Of a stretch of DNA of 64,000 nucleotides, positions 37,101 to 48,900 are shown piece after piece (positions within the stretch are counted from its first letter, which is position 1; the number at the start of each line of letters is the position of its first letter). The notes under the pieces are model-generated. The model saw only the letters and a program-made list of their open reading frames with translations. It did no database searches and was not told the DNA's origin. This stretch comes from Puffinus mauretanicus (taxonomy: Eukaryota > Chordata > Aves > Procellariiformes > Procellariidae). The translations under genes were made by a program, and so were the position numbers. The stretch is from NCBI GenBank assembly GCA_023333565.1, contig JAJKFH010001548.1, positions 1,178,001-1,242,000 on the forward strand. Reading direction: 5' to 3'.

Positions 37101-40100
37101 CCAGGGAGGAAACGCCTGCCCAGCATGCATGCACGCATCCCTTGGCACCTCCGGGAATATTATCCGTCGTTGATATAAGAAGGGACGGGGCTGAAGTGGT
37201 GCGAGCTGCCCAACGCCTGCGGGGCATCTGCCCAGATGTGCAGGGGACCTCCCAGGAGAGGGGCAGCAGAGACTGAGTCCACTTTTCCTGTAACTGTGTG
37301 GAGCAGCAATGGGGGCAAAAGTGTAGCTTTTAGGAGGACGTGGCAGGTTAAGGTGAGGCTGCTGCAGGAGCCCAGGCTGCTGGGCTGGATAAGGCCCCCC
37401 CTTTGCCCCAGGCGGCTCTGGCAAGGAAGGGAAGGGCAGCTCCGCATCTCTGTGTGTGGACCTGCTGCTCCACTCCCGTTTCTTATCTGTGCTTTCAAAG
37501 ATTATACGGAAGCAGAAAATGAAAAAATTTAAATGTCACCACAAAACCCACTTTCTGCTCCTCTTGGTATTTTTTATTTTTATGACAGGTTTTTCAAAGC
37601 AGTGCAGCCTCCAAGTCTGGGGACTGCAGCAGCAGTCGCTGATGGTAGCCAGGCGAGGCAAATCCAGATGTGCCTGCTGGAGGACAGGCCACGTGCAGGA
37701 AGGAAAGTCCGGGGCACGGTGTCTTTTTAGGGCAGGAGAGAGCAGGGATTATTTACAGGTGAATCAGAGAAACTGCAGGTTGCAATATGTCATCACAGAC
37801 CAGCTTTGCAGAGAAAGGAGTGGTGCTCTCCCTGCCCCTGTTCCCAGGGGTATCGGATGCTGCCTCCGATTCTCCCTTTGCAGTTTCATATGAAGTCACT
37901 AATTTCCACTTTCCTGACACAAAGTTGTTTCTGGGAGCTGTTAACTGGTCCACATTAGAGAAGCGGACAAGGCGATGTGTGTGTAGGTGGACTGTCCAGG
38001 GGGAAGATCGTGTACAAATGTGTGCATTGTTAATTATTACTGTGTTTTCCTATAGTTCAGCGGGGAGAGGTTTCTCCTGCCCATTTGCTTGTTACTTGCC
38101 AGGCTCTCAAACCTGTGACCTTCTTCCCTGTCCTCTTCTGCCAGCTAATAAATGAATTTTTTGGAGGAAGGTGTTTTCAAGTTCACTGCCTCAAGTTCAC
38201 AGCTTCTCTTCACTGTTAATATGGGTGATAATGGGATTGAACTTTGCCCAGGTTCCTTTTTTACCTTTCAAAGCACCAGTTAAAGTTGTGTTTTCTCCGA
38301 TTTGCCCTCTTCTCCATCTCCTTTCTGCCTGGAGGGTTAGGTCTGAGGACAGAAGAGGAATGTAGAGACCAGCCAAGATGCTGCCCTGCTGGGAGCTGCA
38401 AATGAATAATCTGTGGTTTTAAGTGAAGATCCCTCAGGAGTCCTGCTGCTTGCTGGGACCACTCGCTGTCCTATGGGACGTCTGGCAAGCCCTTCTCCAA
38501 GCTGGGTGCAGGGAGCCCAGCCCGAGAGGAGCCATACCCGTCAAGGGGTGTCAATGCAGCGCTGGCGGGACAGGGAGCACGGCACAAGTTGCAGCACTTT
38601 CTCTTATTCGTAAATGAACGTTTGCCAAAAATGTCCTGCTACCGGGGTTAGGCAGTAAAGATGCATGAATTTCCTTCTTGTCCTTGAACGAGATCACATT
38701 GGTTCAGCAGGGATGCTGAAACCATCGTGCCTTTTGATGTGACTGCTGCACTGGGCGGGCGGCACAGGCTTCGCCCGGAGAACTGCAGAGAGGATTTAAT
38801 CAGGACTGAAATGCATGCTTCCAGCATCTTGTCTGGCTGCAGACATCGTCCTGGTCTGATTAATCCTTCATATCTCACCAGCACTGCCCCATTCCTGCAG
38901 GTTTGTTGGTCTGTCTGCAGTCAGTTGTGCAGAAGGGTTGTCGGCTCGGGATGCTGCTCCGGAGGGGTCCCTCCTCCAAAGGCGGGAGCGGAGCCTGTGC
39001 CTGGCTGGTGAGGCCTTGGTAGGAGAGGGAGAGAGATGCTGGGCAGCACCAGAGACTACGCCCAGGGATGTTTCAAAGGCTGCCTGAGTTTAGCTCTGAA
39101 GATTCAGAGCTTTGCCTGGAACCACCTGCAGTTCGGGCACAACGCTGCTGCTGGCTCCGGCGTGCTCAGGTTTGGATGGGAGGGGAAACCTGCCTGCCCC
39201 TTCGGCAGGAGGGTGAGGATGGGCAGATGGGTGGGAAGAGGCTGCTGACTTAGGGAAAGATGGATCAGCTTCACATCTGCCTCAGCTCCTCCAGAGGCAA
39301 TTTCTCCAGCTGATGAGCATATTTCTGTATTTAACACTGAACCGTGGCTGTTCTGCTGAGCTCAGCATCCCGCTTCCCAGGCTGGGAGCAAGGCAGCAGG
39401 CTGTGACTGTTATTAGATGGATGAACAAACCCAGTAATGGCCCCAGACTAACAATGTCACCCAAGCGACCAAGTCCCACAGCAGCCAGATCAACTGCCTT
39501 GACAAAGGCAGACGCTGCCCGCGCCTGGCCGAGAGCGGAGCGGGGCGTGCGGGACGTTGCACACGCAGCCGACATCGACCTGCCCAACGCCCGTGGGAGA
39601 GCAGAGCCGGTCCGTGACGTGCAGCTCGTGGCCTCAGACACAGCAGAGACTCGCCTCAAATGGAAGGGAAAAAAGGACCAGAGAAGTCAGACCTGAGTGA
39701 GAACTGAGGGATTTGGCACGAGGAATTATCCCAGTGGAAAACAAAGTAAAAGGGAAAAGCTGCTTGATTTGCTCAGAAGTAACATTATCCAGGGAGACAG
39801 CAAAGACGGCTCCAGCAGGGAAGGTGCTGTGCGTGGCTGTGCCGAAGCGAAGGCTGCTGGCAGATGACTGCGGAGCTCTGTGAAGAGGTTATGCTTTTAA
39901 AATCCTGGGATATAAATCTATGCCACGCAATTGCACAAGTCCTCTCCGAGCCCCTCGGGGCTCTGTATCGTAACGTATTGCCGGGCTTCACAGCCCAGAG
40001 ATTTAATGCGTGTGGGGAAGTGTCCAACGCCCATACATCATCTGGGTAGTTGGTGGGAGGCGCGTCCCCAAGAGCTGGAAGAAGATTGCTGCCAAAGGGC

Positions 40101-42351
40101 GGAAATTTTCTGGCCCACTAACAAAGCTCATGTTAAGAAATACAAACTTGGTGTAAAGATGCTGACGGCCTGCAGGAACATGGGGGAAGAAAGCTGAAAG
40201 GCTCTGAGAGCACAGAAGGTTGATCAAGGGCCAGAGCATAGAATGGGCTGTGGACATGCCCCAGAGAGGTGCAAGAACAGCAAGTTGGATGAAGAGCAGT
40301 GAAATGTGGGGTGTACATAAGAGAAGATGGGCACCCCTTGGCTCCTGCTGGGCTTCCTGAGGGGAGCAGGCTCCGTTGTTGGGTTGGAAGCAATATGAAA
40401 TGCGAAGCGGGATGCCTTTCTGCACCAGGTACAAGCCCACAAGGTGCTTCCTCGCTCCCATTCCTGATGAAGCATCTCCAGCCAGGTCCAGCTTCAGAGC
40501 AAAGTCCTGACCCTGCACCTTCACACCTTTGCAAAAGTTCGCTCTGCAGATCTCCCTGTTTTGCCCAGACCCTGTGCCATGAGGAGATTCCTGAAGACAG
40601 ATTCCTCAAGACAGATTCCTCAGCTCAGGCCCATCGTTTGCTGTTGGGGGTTATAACTTTCAGTCAGATGTTCCACGGCGCGCACACAGCTTCACACAGG
40701 GACGGGGGCTCCCAAAGAGTCTGCAGAAGAAATGTTGTCAGTCCCTGAAACACACTTTCATTTTAGAGCTTTGATTTTTTTTTTTTTTTTTTTCCCCTCC
40801 CCCCTGGCTGCAGGTTCGAAGGCTCTGCAATCACTGATGTCTGCACCTTGGCATCCAGCAGCAAATGCCCGAGCTTGAACATTAGGGCAGAAAAGTGAGT
40901 TTGTCTCCCGACACTGAGCCCCCATCCAGCCCTCAAGATCAAAGTGAGTGCTTTAAACTGCAGCAGTGGAATTGCAAAGCCTCTGCAGAGGGTCTAAGGT
41001 TTGCATGCACAGAACTTTTTTCCAATAGCTTCTTTCCTTCTCTGAAAAAATGGAGTATTTTGCCTCTTTTCCATTTCCTCTTCCCCCAACAGCCTCACCC
41101 TATCTGGCTTTTAGCTTCAGAGTGCCCTTAGATCTTAAATAAATTTGATCTAGAGCCGCAAATACTTTATATCATGTTCTTTTGGAAGCAGGGCCAGCTC
41201 ATGGCTGGAGGGAGGTGGCGGTGGGAGGGAAGGCTGCATTTCTGGGACCCTGTTTCCTTCAATGCAGAGGAAAGGAATAGAGATGTTGGATTGTTTTAGA
41301 AGCAAGAACTTATCAAGAATTTTGATAAGTTTATTGATAAGCTTTAAAAGTATTAGTAGGAATGCGCAAATAAAAGCGGGGATATGTCTGTCATTTAACC
41401 CCACACACTTAGGTCTTCAGGTCGAGGAGAGGTGGGACAGTAGGTCCTGTGGCCTGAGTAAAGATTTGCTTTCCAGCAGCAGGGAAGGGGTTAAATTTTT
41501 ACAGATTTTCTGGACCTGTAACAAGCCTTTGGAAATGCTGGGGAAAGGAGACTCCAAGGAGACCTGTGCTCACTGTGCAGATGGTCTGGGGGCCGAGCGT
41601 GGAGAGCAAAGCCGTGGTAGGGGTTTGCTCTCTGGCTGGGACTACCTCTCCTCCCTCCCGCTCCCCAGCTCTGAAACACTGATTTCTGTCCCTCCTCCTC
41701 AGGGCTCGGATGAATTTGACCCCAAGAAGCTGTTTCATCCACGGGACTCCCCCTCCCGTGCTTCCCACTGTCCTGGTCCGCGGGTTTCCATGCAGCGTGA
41801 GGAGCTGAGGAAGGGCAGCCTGCAAACGGGGCGGCCATGCCACTGCTCGTCCCTGGCTGCTTTGCAGTCACTGATGGGCACAGCCAGGCTGCCAGGGGAC
41901 AGCCCCCGCAGCGGGAGGACCTGTGCCCAGGGTGGGCTGCACAGCACCCCTCTCGTCCTCCTCTCTCCTCGCCCCCCTGGGCCAGGGGCAGGGTGTGCAC
42001 GGTGGGCAAAGGGACAGGGAGGGAGTCCCAGACAGCATGGGGATGGGGACAGGGGGGCCACAGCATCAGTGGGGAGAGAGGGAGACCCCTCCCCCTACCC
42101 CCAGCCCACCTGGACCCCAGCCCACAAAGTCTGAGTATGCTGACATGTGCTCGGATGGAGGCTTAGGGGTGGTGTCTGCCTTGTCCCCACGGGGGCAGCG
42201 TCCCTGTGCTGGGATGGCTGACCGGGGCATGTAGTGCAGGGATGGGGCAGAGCTCCCGATGGATGCCACCACTGCATCGTGTCCATCCGGACACGGGTGG
42301 GTGCAGGTACTGACTGCAAATCCAGCAGAGGGCCCTCTCGGGGAGGAAGCA
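31143..42351. other. Non-coding DNA upstream of the RXFP2-like gene
   Basis: No exon assigned. Two + frames are mildly protein-like, at 33343-33672 and 35247-35564, but neither has a recognised domain or clear splice context. A pair of opposed frames (39282-39659 minus, 39313-39696 plus) lies in a CpG-rich patch. The 290-codon + frame at 41262-42134 is low-complexity in its second half. Confidence 0.5.
40775..40793. repeat. Poly(T) run of 19
   Basis: A single homopolymer followed by CCCCTCCCCCC. It lacks the flanking element that would mark it as the tail of a minus-strand retrocopy. Confidence 0.8.
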
Positions 42352-42408
42352 TCCTTCCTCTTCCTCCTCCTCCTCCTCCTCCTCCTCCTCCTCTTTCTCC
42401 TCCTCCCC
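42352..42408. repeat. (TCC)n microsatellite upstream of the RXFP2-like gene
   Basis: About 55 bases of nearly pure TCC with a few T interruptions, some 450 bases upstream of the start codon. It is a polypurine/polypyrimidine tract. Confidence 0.9.
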
Positions 42409-42544
42409 AGGCTGCCCTGGGCTCCCCTGGGGCGTGCACCCCAGGGTGCCCCACGCTGCCCCCGGGGTGGGGAGCGCAGGCGAAGGGCTGCACCCTCCTG
42501 GTGAAGGATTCATTTCCTTCTCTTCTTTCCTCACCATACACATC

Positions 42545-42856
42545 CCCTCGCTGGATTTTATGTGCAGAGCCCCAGGCAGGCTGCGAGGTGCTGCAGAAGT
42601 GCCCGACGGCCGCTGCACCGGCGCCTTCCCCGGGACGGCGATGGCCGCCCAGCGCGGGGCTTCCCGGCGACCGGTGACAACCTGTAGCATCCCTGGGGCG
42701 TGCGCTCCCGGGAGACATCGGTGCCTTCGCGTACGTTAGCAGGGGAGGACCCGCAGCATCTCCACGCTCCCCTTCTCGCCTCCCTCTGCCGCCCAGCAGC
42801 CCCGACCCTTTCCAAGCCGTTCGGGGCCGGGGACTGCCCTGCCAGCGGCTGCGGAC
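42545..42856 (+). promoter_or_regulatory. Probable promoter and 5' UTR of the RXFP2-like gene
   Basis: This is GC- and CpG-rich DNA directly upstream of the start codon, with no TATA box at a useful distance. The ATG at 42857 has G at -3, a reasonable Kozak context, and it is followed by a hydrophobic signal sequence and a perfect AAgtaagt donor. That is why this start was chosen. The transcription start itself cannot be read from the sequence, and an untranslated upstream exon is possible. Confidence 0.4.
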
Positions 42857-42905
42857 ATGAGGCGGCTCCTGATCGTTCTGCCATCGCTTCTCTACGCTGC
42901 TACAA
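42857..42905 (+). CDS. RXFP2-like: RXFP2-like exon 1: signal peptide
   Basis: Encodes [16 protein letters not shown] plus the first base of codon 17 (phase 1). Two arginines precede a hydrophobic core and a small-residue AAT end, a compact signal peptide. The donor reads ACAA|gtaagt. The phase agrees with the LDLa exon 4.7 kb downstream, where the split codon becomes Lys. A small extra exon inside the long first intron cannot be excluded. Confidence 0.75.
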
Positions 42906-45900
42906 GTAAGTGGCTGGCTGCGCAGGTCACACCGTCCAAAGTGGGGAGGAAATCAGGCCGTTTGACCGGGGGTGTTGGGGGGGTTGCAGAGAATTTTGTA
43001 GTGGGATTTCGATATAGATCCTGGCACACAGCACAGGGATGCCGGCTGCCTGAAAACAGCCGTGCTCCGCCGAGAAAGTGCTGTCCTGTGAAGAGAGTTT
43101 GTGTGCCTGGTAACGCTGCGCTCTGCACTGCTTACTGTTTGCTTTTCTGGGCATCTGTGTTACCTGTACACCCAGAGATAACTGCAAATTGTGATTCTGC
43201 CTTTTATTCAAGAGAAGAGAGAGCGAGCAGGGGAGCGGAGGGGGAGCGGATGCAGCCGCTGCGCCGATGTTACGGTCTGAAAGGGGAGGGAGCGGTGGAC
43301 AGGAACCAGACTGAAAAGCAACACTTTTTGCTGGAAGTTGGGAAGGGGGCTGGTGGAGAGGCAATAGCTCTGTGCTATTTCCATTTAACTCTGATTTGCT
43401 GTGGTTTACTTTTATGGATGGCAATGCAAACTGTTCCCTCCCTGCCGGCCCTGTGGGAGAGAGGAGGGGTTAAACTTTTCTCTCCAATCAAACAGTTAAT
43501 TGTTTGTGTCTCCTTTAGAGTGGTTTGCTTTAGGTGCAGCTCAGCCCACCCCGGTACGGGAAGTGTAAGGGGAATTGTGTGCGGTGTGCTGTGAGAAGGG
43601 GGTTGCAATCCCGGGCGGGGGGCGGGGGGATGCACCGTGGTGCGGAGAACTGGGCGCTGGAGACGAACGGGACGGGCGATGCATCCCCCCGGCCACGTCC
43701 TGCAGCTCTAGGACTTTGCTGGCAGAACCTACACGTTTTCTTTGCAGACGGAGGCAATGCAAACCGAAGGCATGTTTCATTTAGCCTGTTAGTTTCTAGA
43801 GAATATGGTCACGGCTGCTTTCTTGGCGATACGTGGGCTTCGTTTACAATCCTGGGTGGCCCTCGTGAAAAGTGGAGGCAGATGCCGAGCTCAGTCCCGG
43901 CTACATTTGGCCGCCTCCTCTAGCTGTGCTCCCTTCTGTGGCCCTGCAGAGCCGGGGCAGGCAGGTCCCCGCTGCGGCACAGTGCCCGTGCCCACCCCGT
44001 CCCGCCTCGGCCAGGAATGTCCCTTATCTAATAGGCTGCTTCGTCCGAAAAATCACCTGTCTTCTCAGCGTTTTACCTTGCCTGAAACACGCCCTTTTCC
44101 TCTGTTTTGGTTTGGTTTTGGTTTTGGTTTTTTTTTTATTCCGCCGTCTCCTCTCTTGTCTCAGGTTGTTCTCTGATTTCTGTCCTGCACAATCCCTGGT
44201 TGCTCTAGCCCTGGGGGGGTTAATGCAGAGCGAGGTCCTATGGGGGTGGCTGGAAAGCATCAGTTTGGCTGGGAATCCGGGGCTTGAGCGTCATTCCTGA
44301 AAAAAATAGAAGATATCTGTGTTTATATGTATAAATATATATATCTATAAACTCTTCCCTCTTGGTATTTACATAGCTCCATATGCGGATATGCTCTCTG
44401 CAATAGGGACCTGGAGGCTCTGGAAAGGTTCCTGTTGCCTTCTGCGGGTCCTACATAAATTCAGACTAAGAAAACAGCCAGAAACCTGCGTGGCATGACA
44501 GTATGCAACAGAGAGCCTCCCTGGATAACTAGAAACGGAACCAAGACAGGGAAGAAATCCCTCTGGAGGGACTCGAGCTCAGGTCTGAGGGCTGGGGTGA
44601 GTTGCGTCTGCACTCGCAGGACTTTGAGAGGGTAAGGGACACGCTTCCCTCCACTGCTGCTGCGGTGCTGGGTTTAGTGTATAAAACTAAATCTTGCAAA
44701 ATCAATTCCCCTTCCAGCTCAGTTATAATTAACAGGTAGAAGTAAAAGATAGATTTTCTCTTTTCCCCACACCCCTGGTTTTCAGCAGCAGCCCGGCCCT
44801 GCTCGGTCTGACCGCCGGGAAGAGGTGGCCTGGGTCACGCCATTGCCGGAGGAGATGCCTCGGAGTGAGGTGTTATTCCAAGCACCGGCTTTGTTCCAGG
44901 TGAACCATTTCATGCTGATGGTGACGCTTCTGCTGCTTCCCAGCAGGATGGAGGTTGGCACCTAGGAAGTCCTATTCATTTTGGAGCTATGCAGGCAGGG
45001 AAGGCCATGCACAGGGTCACGCACAGCTGGTAGAGCCTTGCTCCTCCAGGAGCCTGTGCCGGGGAGCAACGCTGGCTGGCTCCGTCCAAGGGCACTGCCT
45101 ACCCTTTTCTTACTTTCTGTCGTATTTCCATAACGTTTCCCCTTCCAAAGCTGATGTAATCTGGAGAGCACCAGCCCTCACCACACCCCTCTGAGCTTTG
45201 GGTGGAACAAAATTTACTCTTTACGAGTAAGAAACTGCCGTGCTAAGCGACTTGCCCATCATCATGCAGATCTCTGTCTATCCTCTTGGGGAGGTTTTGG
45301 CTTCATAGAACAGAATCACACCCAGAAGTATTTAAAGTCACTGAGACTCTGCACTAACGAGAGGTCTTGGATGAGGCTGTCCAGTAGCGAGCCGCCCCTG
45401 GGCAAATTCCCTGGGAAATGCCCCGGGAGCAGGAGCTCACCGGAGAGAAACGGCCACGTGCCGGCTCGTGTCTTCCTTCTTTTAGGTATATGTAACATTG
45501 CCATGGCACTTGCAGGCTGGGAAGGGAAGACCGCCGGCACAGGCAGCAGCCCTCACCCGCATCTCCGGTGACTTGTCTTGTCACGTCGTGTTGTGTACTC
45601 ACACAACCTCGACTCGTGTCTGCTGTGTAATCAGAAGAAAATAGATGTTCTTGCTTCCAGCTGAAGGAACAAAAAATCACATGTAAATGAATTTTCAGTG
45701 ATTAATTTTTGCAACATTTAATAGCAGATATGCTTTTTCATGTCGTAGGCAGAAAGTAATTTGTTTGACATTTGTTCTGCGTTTCAGCATTCTGCAGTAG
45801 CACGTGTGATACCCCCGTGGGTTTACACACATCTAATACGAAAGTAGAGCCACAAGCATTTGTAAAAATCTAAAATTACCTCTTGGTTTGCAAAAAGACT

Positions 45901-48900
45901 AGTCAAAAGCAGGCACTTCCAGAACAGAGATCTCTGGAAGTCCAATGTACTATACAAGCTGTACTAAGACTGCAACCCAGATTTTTTACTTTTAGGTAAA
46001 GGGGACATGGCCCTTCCTGGCAGTGCGGGGCCCCCAGCACGGGAGCTGCCCGCAGGGTCGGGTCAGCCCAAAGGGTCCCCAGCCGGGGAGGGAGAGCTGC
46101 CCCCGGCCAGCGGCCCCCAGCCAATCTCATAGAAATGGGGTTTCCCTTCGTGCCCTGGGCTGCCCCGTGGGGTCCCGGCTGATTCAAGGTGGGAGACGAA
46201 GAGGAGCAATAGCATGGGTCTGTTAAAAATGTCACTTGGACCCGCTTTATGGCTTCAAGTGGACAGAGATCCCTTCCAGAGGTGCTTGGGATGGCTCCAG
46301 TTTTCAGGAAAGGTTTATGGAGCCACCATAGACTCTGTTCCAAATCTTAAAACACTTTGCATCATGGTGATTAATTCCATTGGGTTTTGCGTGGATTTGA
46401 AGTCTTTGTTCTCCGCAGAACGAACACCCCAGATGTGTCAGCAAACCCCGGGGAAGGCTTGCGGGCCCCCCGGCCGGTCAGAGATGTCCAAGGCTTGCGG
46501 GCCCCCCGGCCGGTCAGAGATGTCCGGGCAGGGATTCAGGCAGTGCACGCTGTTTATGTTGAGCTCAGCCAGCTATTGAAAAAAAAAGCGGGGCTATTTC
46601 TAGTCTAATGGAAAACTTCCTCAGGTCCAGGCACGACCTGTCTGTGGGAAAACTGCATTGGAGTGGACGGGGCACCCGTGGTTCAGGTGCCGGGCCGGCC
46701 GGAGGGGACCGTGTCCACGCGGTGCTGCCCGCCGTGCCTTGCGAGCCCCCACCAGTCACCCCGGCATCCTATCCACTCCCGCACCACGCCGCAGTGCTTG
46801 CTGATGGGATGGTTAACGGGGAGTGTGTGTGAGTGAGGCAAAGTGCTTTTAATTATTGCATGCACCATTAGCCATTAATAGCCTGGAGAAAATCCTGAGC
46901 GACAAGCTGGGCCCCCCCAGCCGTGTTTCCCTGGTGTGTGACGGCTGCCACTTCCCAGGGCACTGATCAAAGCAGGCTATGGAAACGTTTAGCTGGATCT
47001 GAAGCATGCCTCTGCCATGGATAATTGCAGGATATTAATGAACAGGGCCCTGCAGCTGGCTGGCTGTGACGGCTCTGATGGAAAGGGCTCAGCAAAAGGG
47101 GAGCCGGAGCTGCCAAGACAGCTTTGCACCCAGGGATGGGGCTCTGCCTCGGGGACGGGAGTGGCCTGGGGACGCTGGGGAGGAGGGATGGGATGGCCCA
47201 TTTGTTGGGGCTCTCCGTTTCCATGCACTCCTCAGCAGAACTGCCTCTGCCCAGGTCTCCTGCCTCCAGCGTGGTGTTTTGCCAGCTAAAAGTGCCCCGA
47301 AAGCAAGGTTTGGGGTCCTTCCTTTGCCCTGGGGCATGCTCGTGCCTCCTCGGTGGTCTCCAACACCGCGTCAGCTCACGCTTGCTCCGGCTGGAGCGGG
47401 GTCTTGCGGGGCACTGGTGTGGCAATGCTGGTCCTCAGCAGCAGCACAGGCACCCTTCAGCCCCCCGGCCCCGCTCTGCCCCAAAGGTCACCAGAGCTGG
47501 GCACAAAGCGGGATGCGGTCCCTGGACCTCAGCACCCAAAGGCGACAGCGCAGCATCTGCGAGGGGTCCAGGGGCAGGAGGTGCCGCCCCAGCACTGAGC
47601 ATCTCCTCTTCCTTCGGCAGAGCCTCCTCTGACCCACTCCCGGCGGGACGGACACGCGTGTCCCTTGGGGCAGTTTCCCTGCGGCAACCTCTCCGTCTGC
47701 CTGCCCCAGGCCCTGCACTGCAACGGCGAGGATGACTGCGACAACGGAGCTGACGAGGAGAACTGCGGTAAGCAGCAAGCCCCTTGCCGAGAGGGATGCC
47801 CTCAGAGCGAATAACCTCCGGACCTGGGAACGCCAGGATCCAGGACCACGAGTGCATTAGAGCAGAGCTTGCTTTTCCCCTGGGAAGCGTGAGGAATCCT
47901 GGATCTGCTCCATTATCCAGCCGCTTCCCCAGCTCTTGCATTTGCATGCCATCCCGGCACATGTGTGCCCTGGGGAGGAGCTCATCCTCAGGGATTCTCC
48001 ACGGCTCGGGTGCAGGAAAACTCATTGCTACAAGGCTGGGGCCGTTATTTCTGGGCCGAGGTGGAAAGGCAGCGGAGCAGAGGGGCTCTGCACTATCAGT
48101 CCGGACATGTGGGTTCAGCAGATTTAAAGACACAAAATTAGTTCCTTTTTTCGCACAATACACAGTGCCATTGTGGAGCTCTTTGCTCAGGGATGCTGAG
48201 TCTAGGAGTGTAAATGAGTTTGGAGGCTGGACAAATTCATATCCTCTGGGAGCTGGTTAACTGAGTGGCTTGGATGCAGCGTCTGGCTTGGGATATCCTT
48301 AAAGCGGGCTAGGTGGGATGCTAGGAATAGAGGAAAGAAGACTGTTGTGGCTGCGCTTGGAGATGCACCACGGGGCTGGATGAACCCCTGTTCTGCCCCA
48401 GTACAGCTGTGGGGCTGGAGCCAGACCTCAGGCTTCGTGCGATCCAGCACCCTCTCCTGAGGCTGCCGGGGTTTTGCTCCGCGCCGACGTTGGTGCGCGG
48501 CAGCCGGTGCCTCTAACGGTGTCCCCGCTCTCTGCCCTGCAGTGGATGACAGCGGCTGGCTGCAGATCTTGGGCGACATGCTGGCTGTGAGGAGCAGCAG
48601 GATGGCGGTGGAAGAGGAGGGTGACGCCTGCTGTAAGCCGTCCTCCCCGGGGCCGGGCATCCTTCCCCACCCCGCGGGTCTGCGGGCCCCCTGTGCCTCC
48701 CCTCAGCGCGTCCCCTCTGCTTGCCCGCAGGGCTGGAGCTCTTCCCAGAGCGGTGCCGGTGCTGGGGAAGGGCTGTAGACTGCACCGAGCAGGACCTCGC
48801 CGCTGTCCCCTGGGTCTCCTCCAACGTGACCAGGATGTGAGTAGCAGTGGGTGCACGCACCCCTCTCCCCCGGGAGAGGCACGAGCGGGGCATGCACTGC

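Larger units (their letters stand above)
42906..47620 (+). other. Intron 1 of the RXFP2-like gene (4.7 kb)
   Basis: The longest intron of the gene. It contains a TTTTGG-rich simple repeat (44104-44138), an AT-rich pocket resembling conserved non-coding DNA (about 45680-45890) and a 36-bp tandem duplication (46454-46525). Open frames in it show no recognisable protein. Confidence 0.75.

Noticed and set aside
40775..40793. Poly(T) run as the tail of a minus-strand retrogene
   Set aside because: No coding or UTR-like sequence follows on the minus strand and no target-site duplication was seen.
41262..42134. 290-codon + frame upstream of the receptor
   Set aside because: Gly/Pro/Ser-rich and low-complexity in its second half, matched by long antisense frames, with no known family.
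45300..45330. TTCATAGAACAGAATCACA as a CR1 or other repeat edge
   Set aside because: Too short, and no neighbouring repeat sequence extends it.
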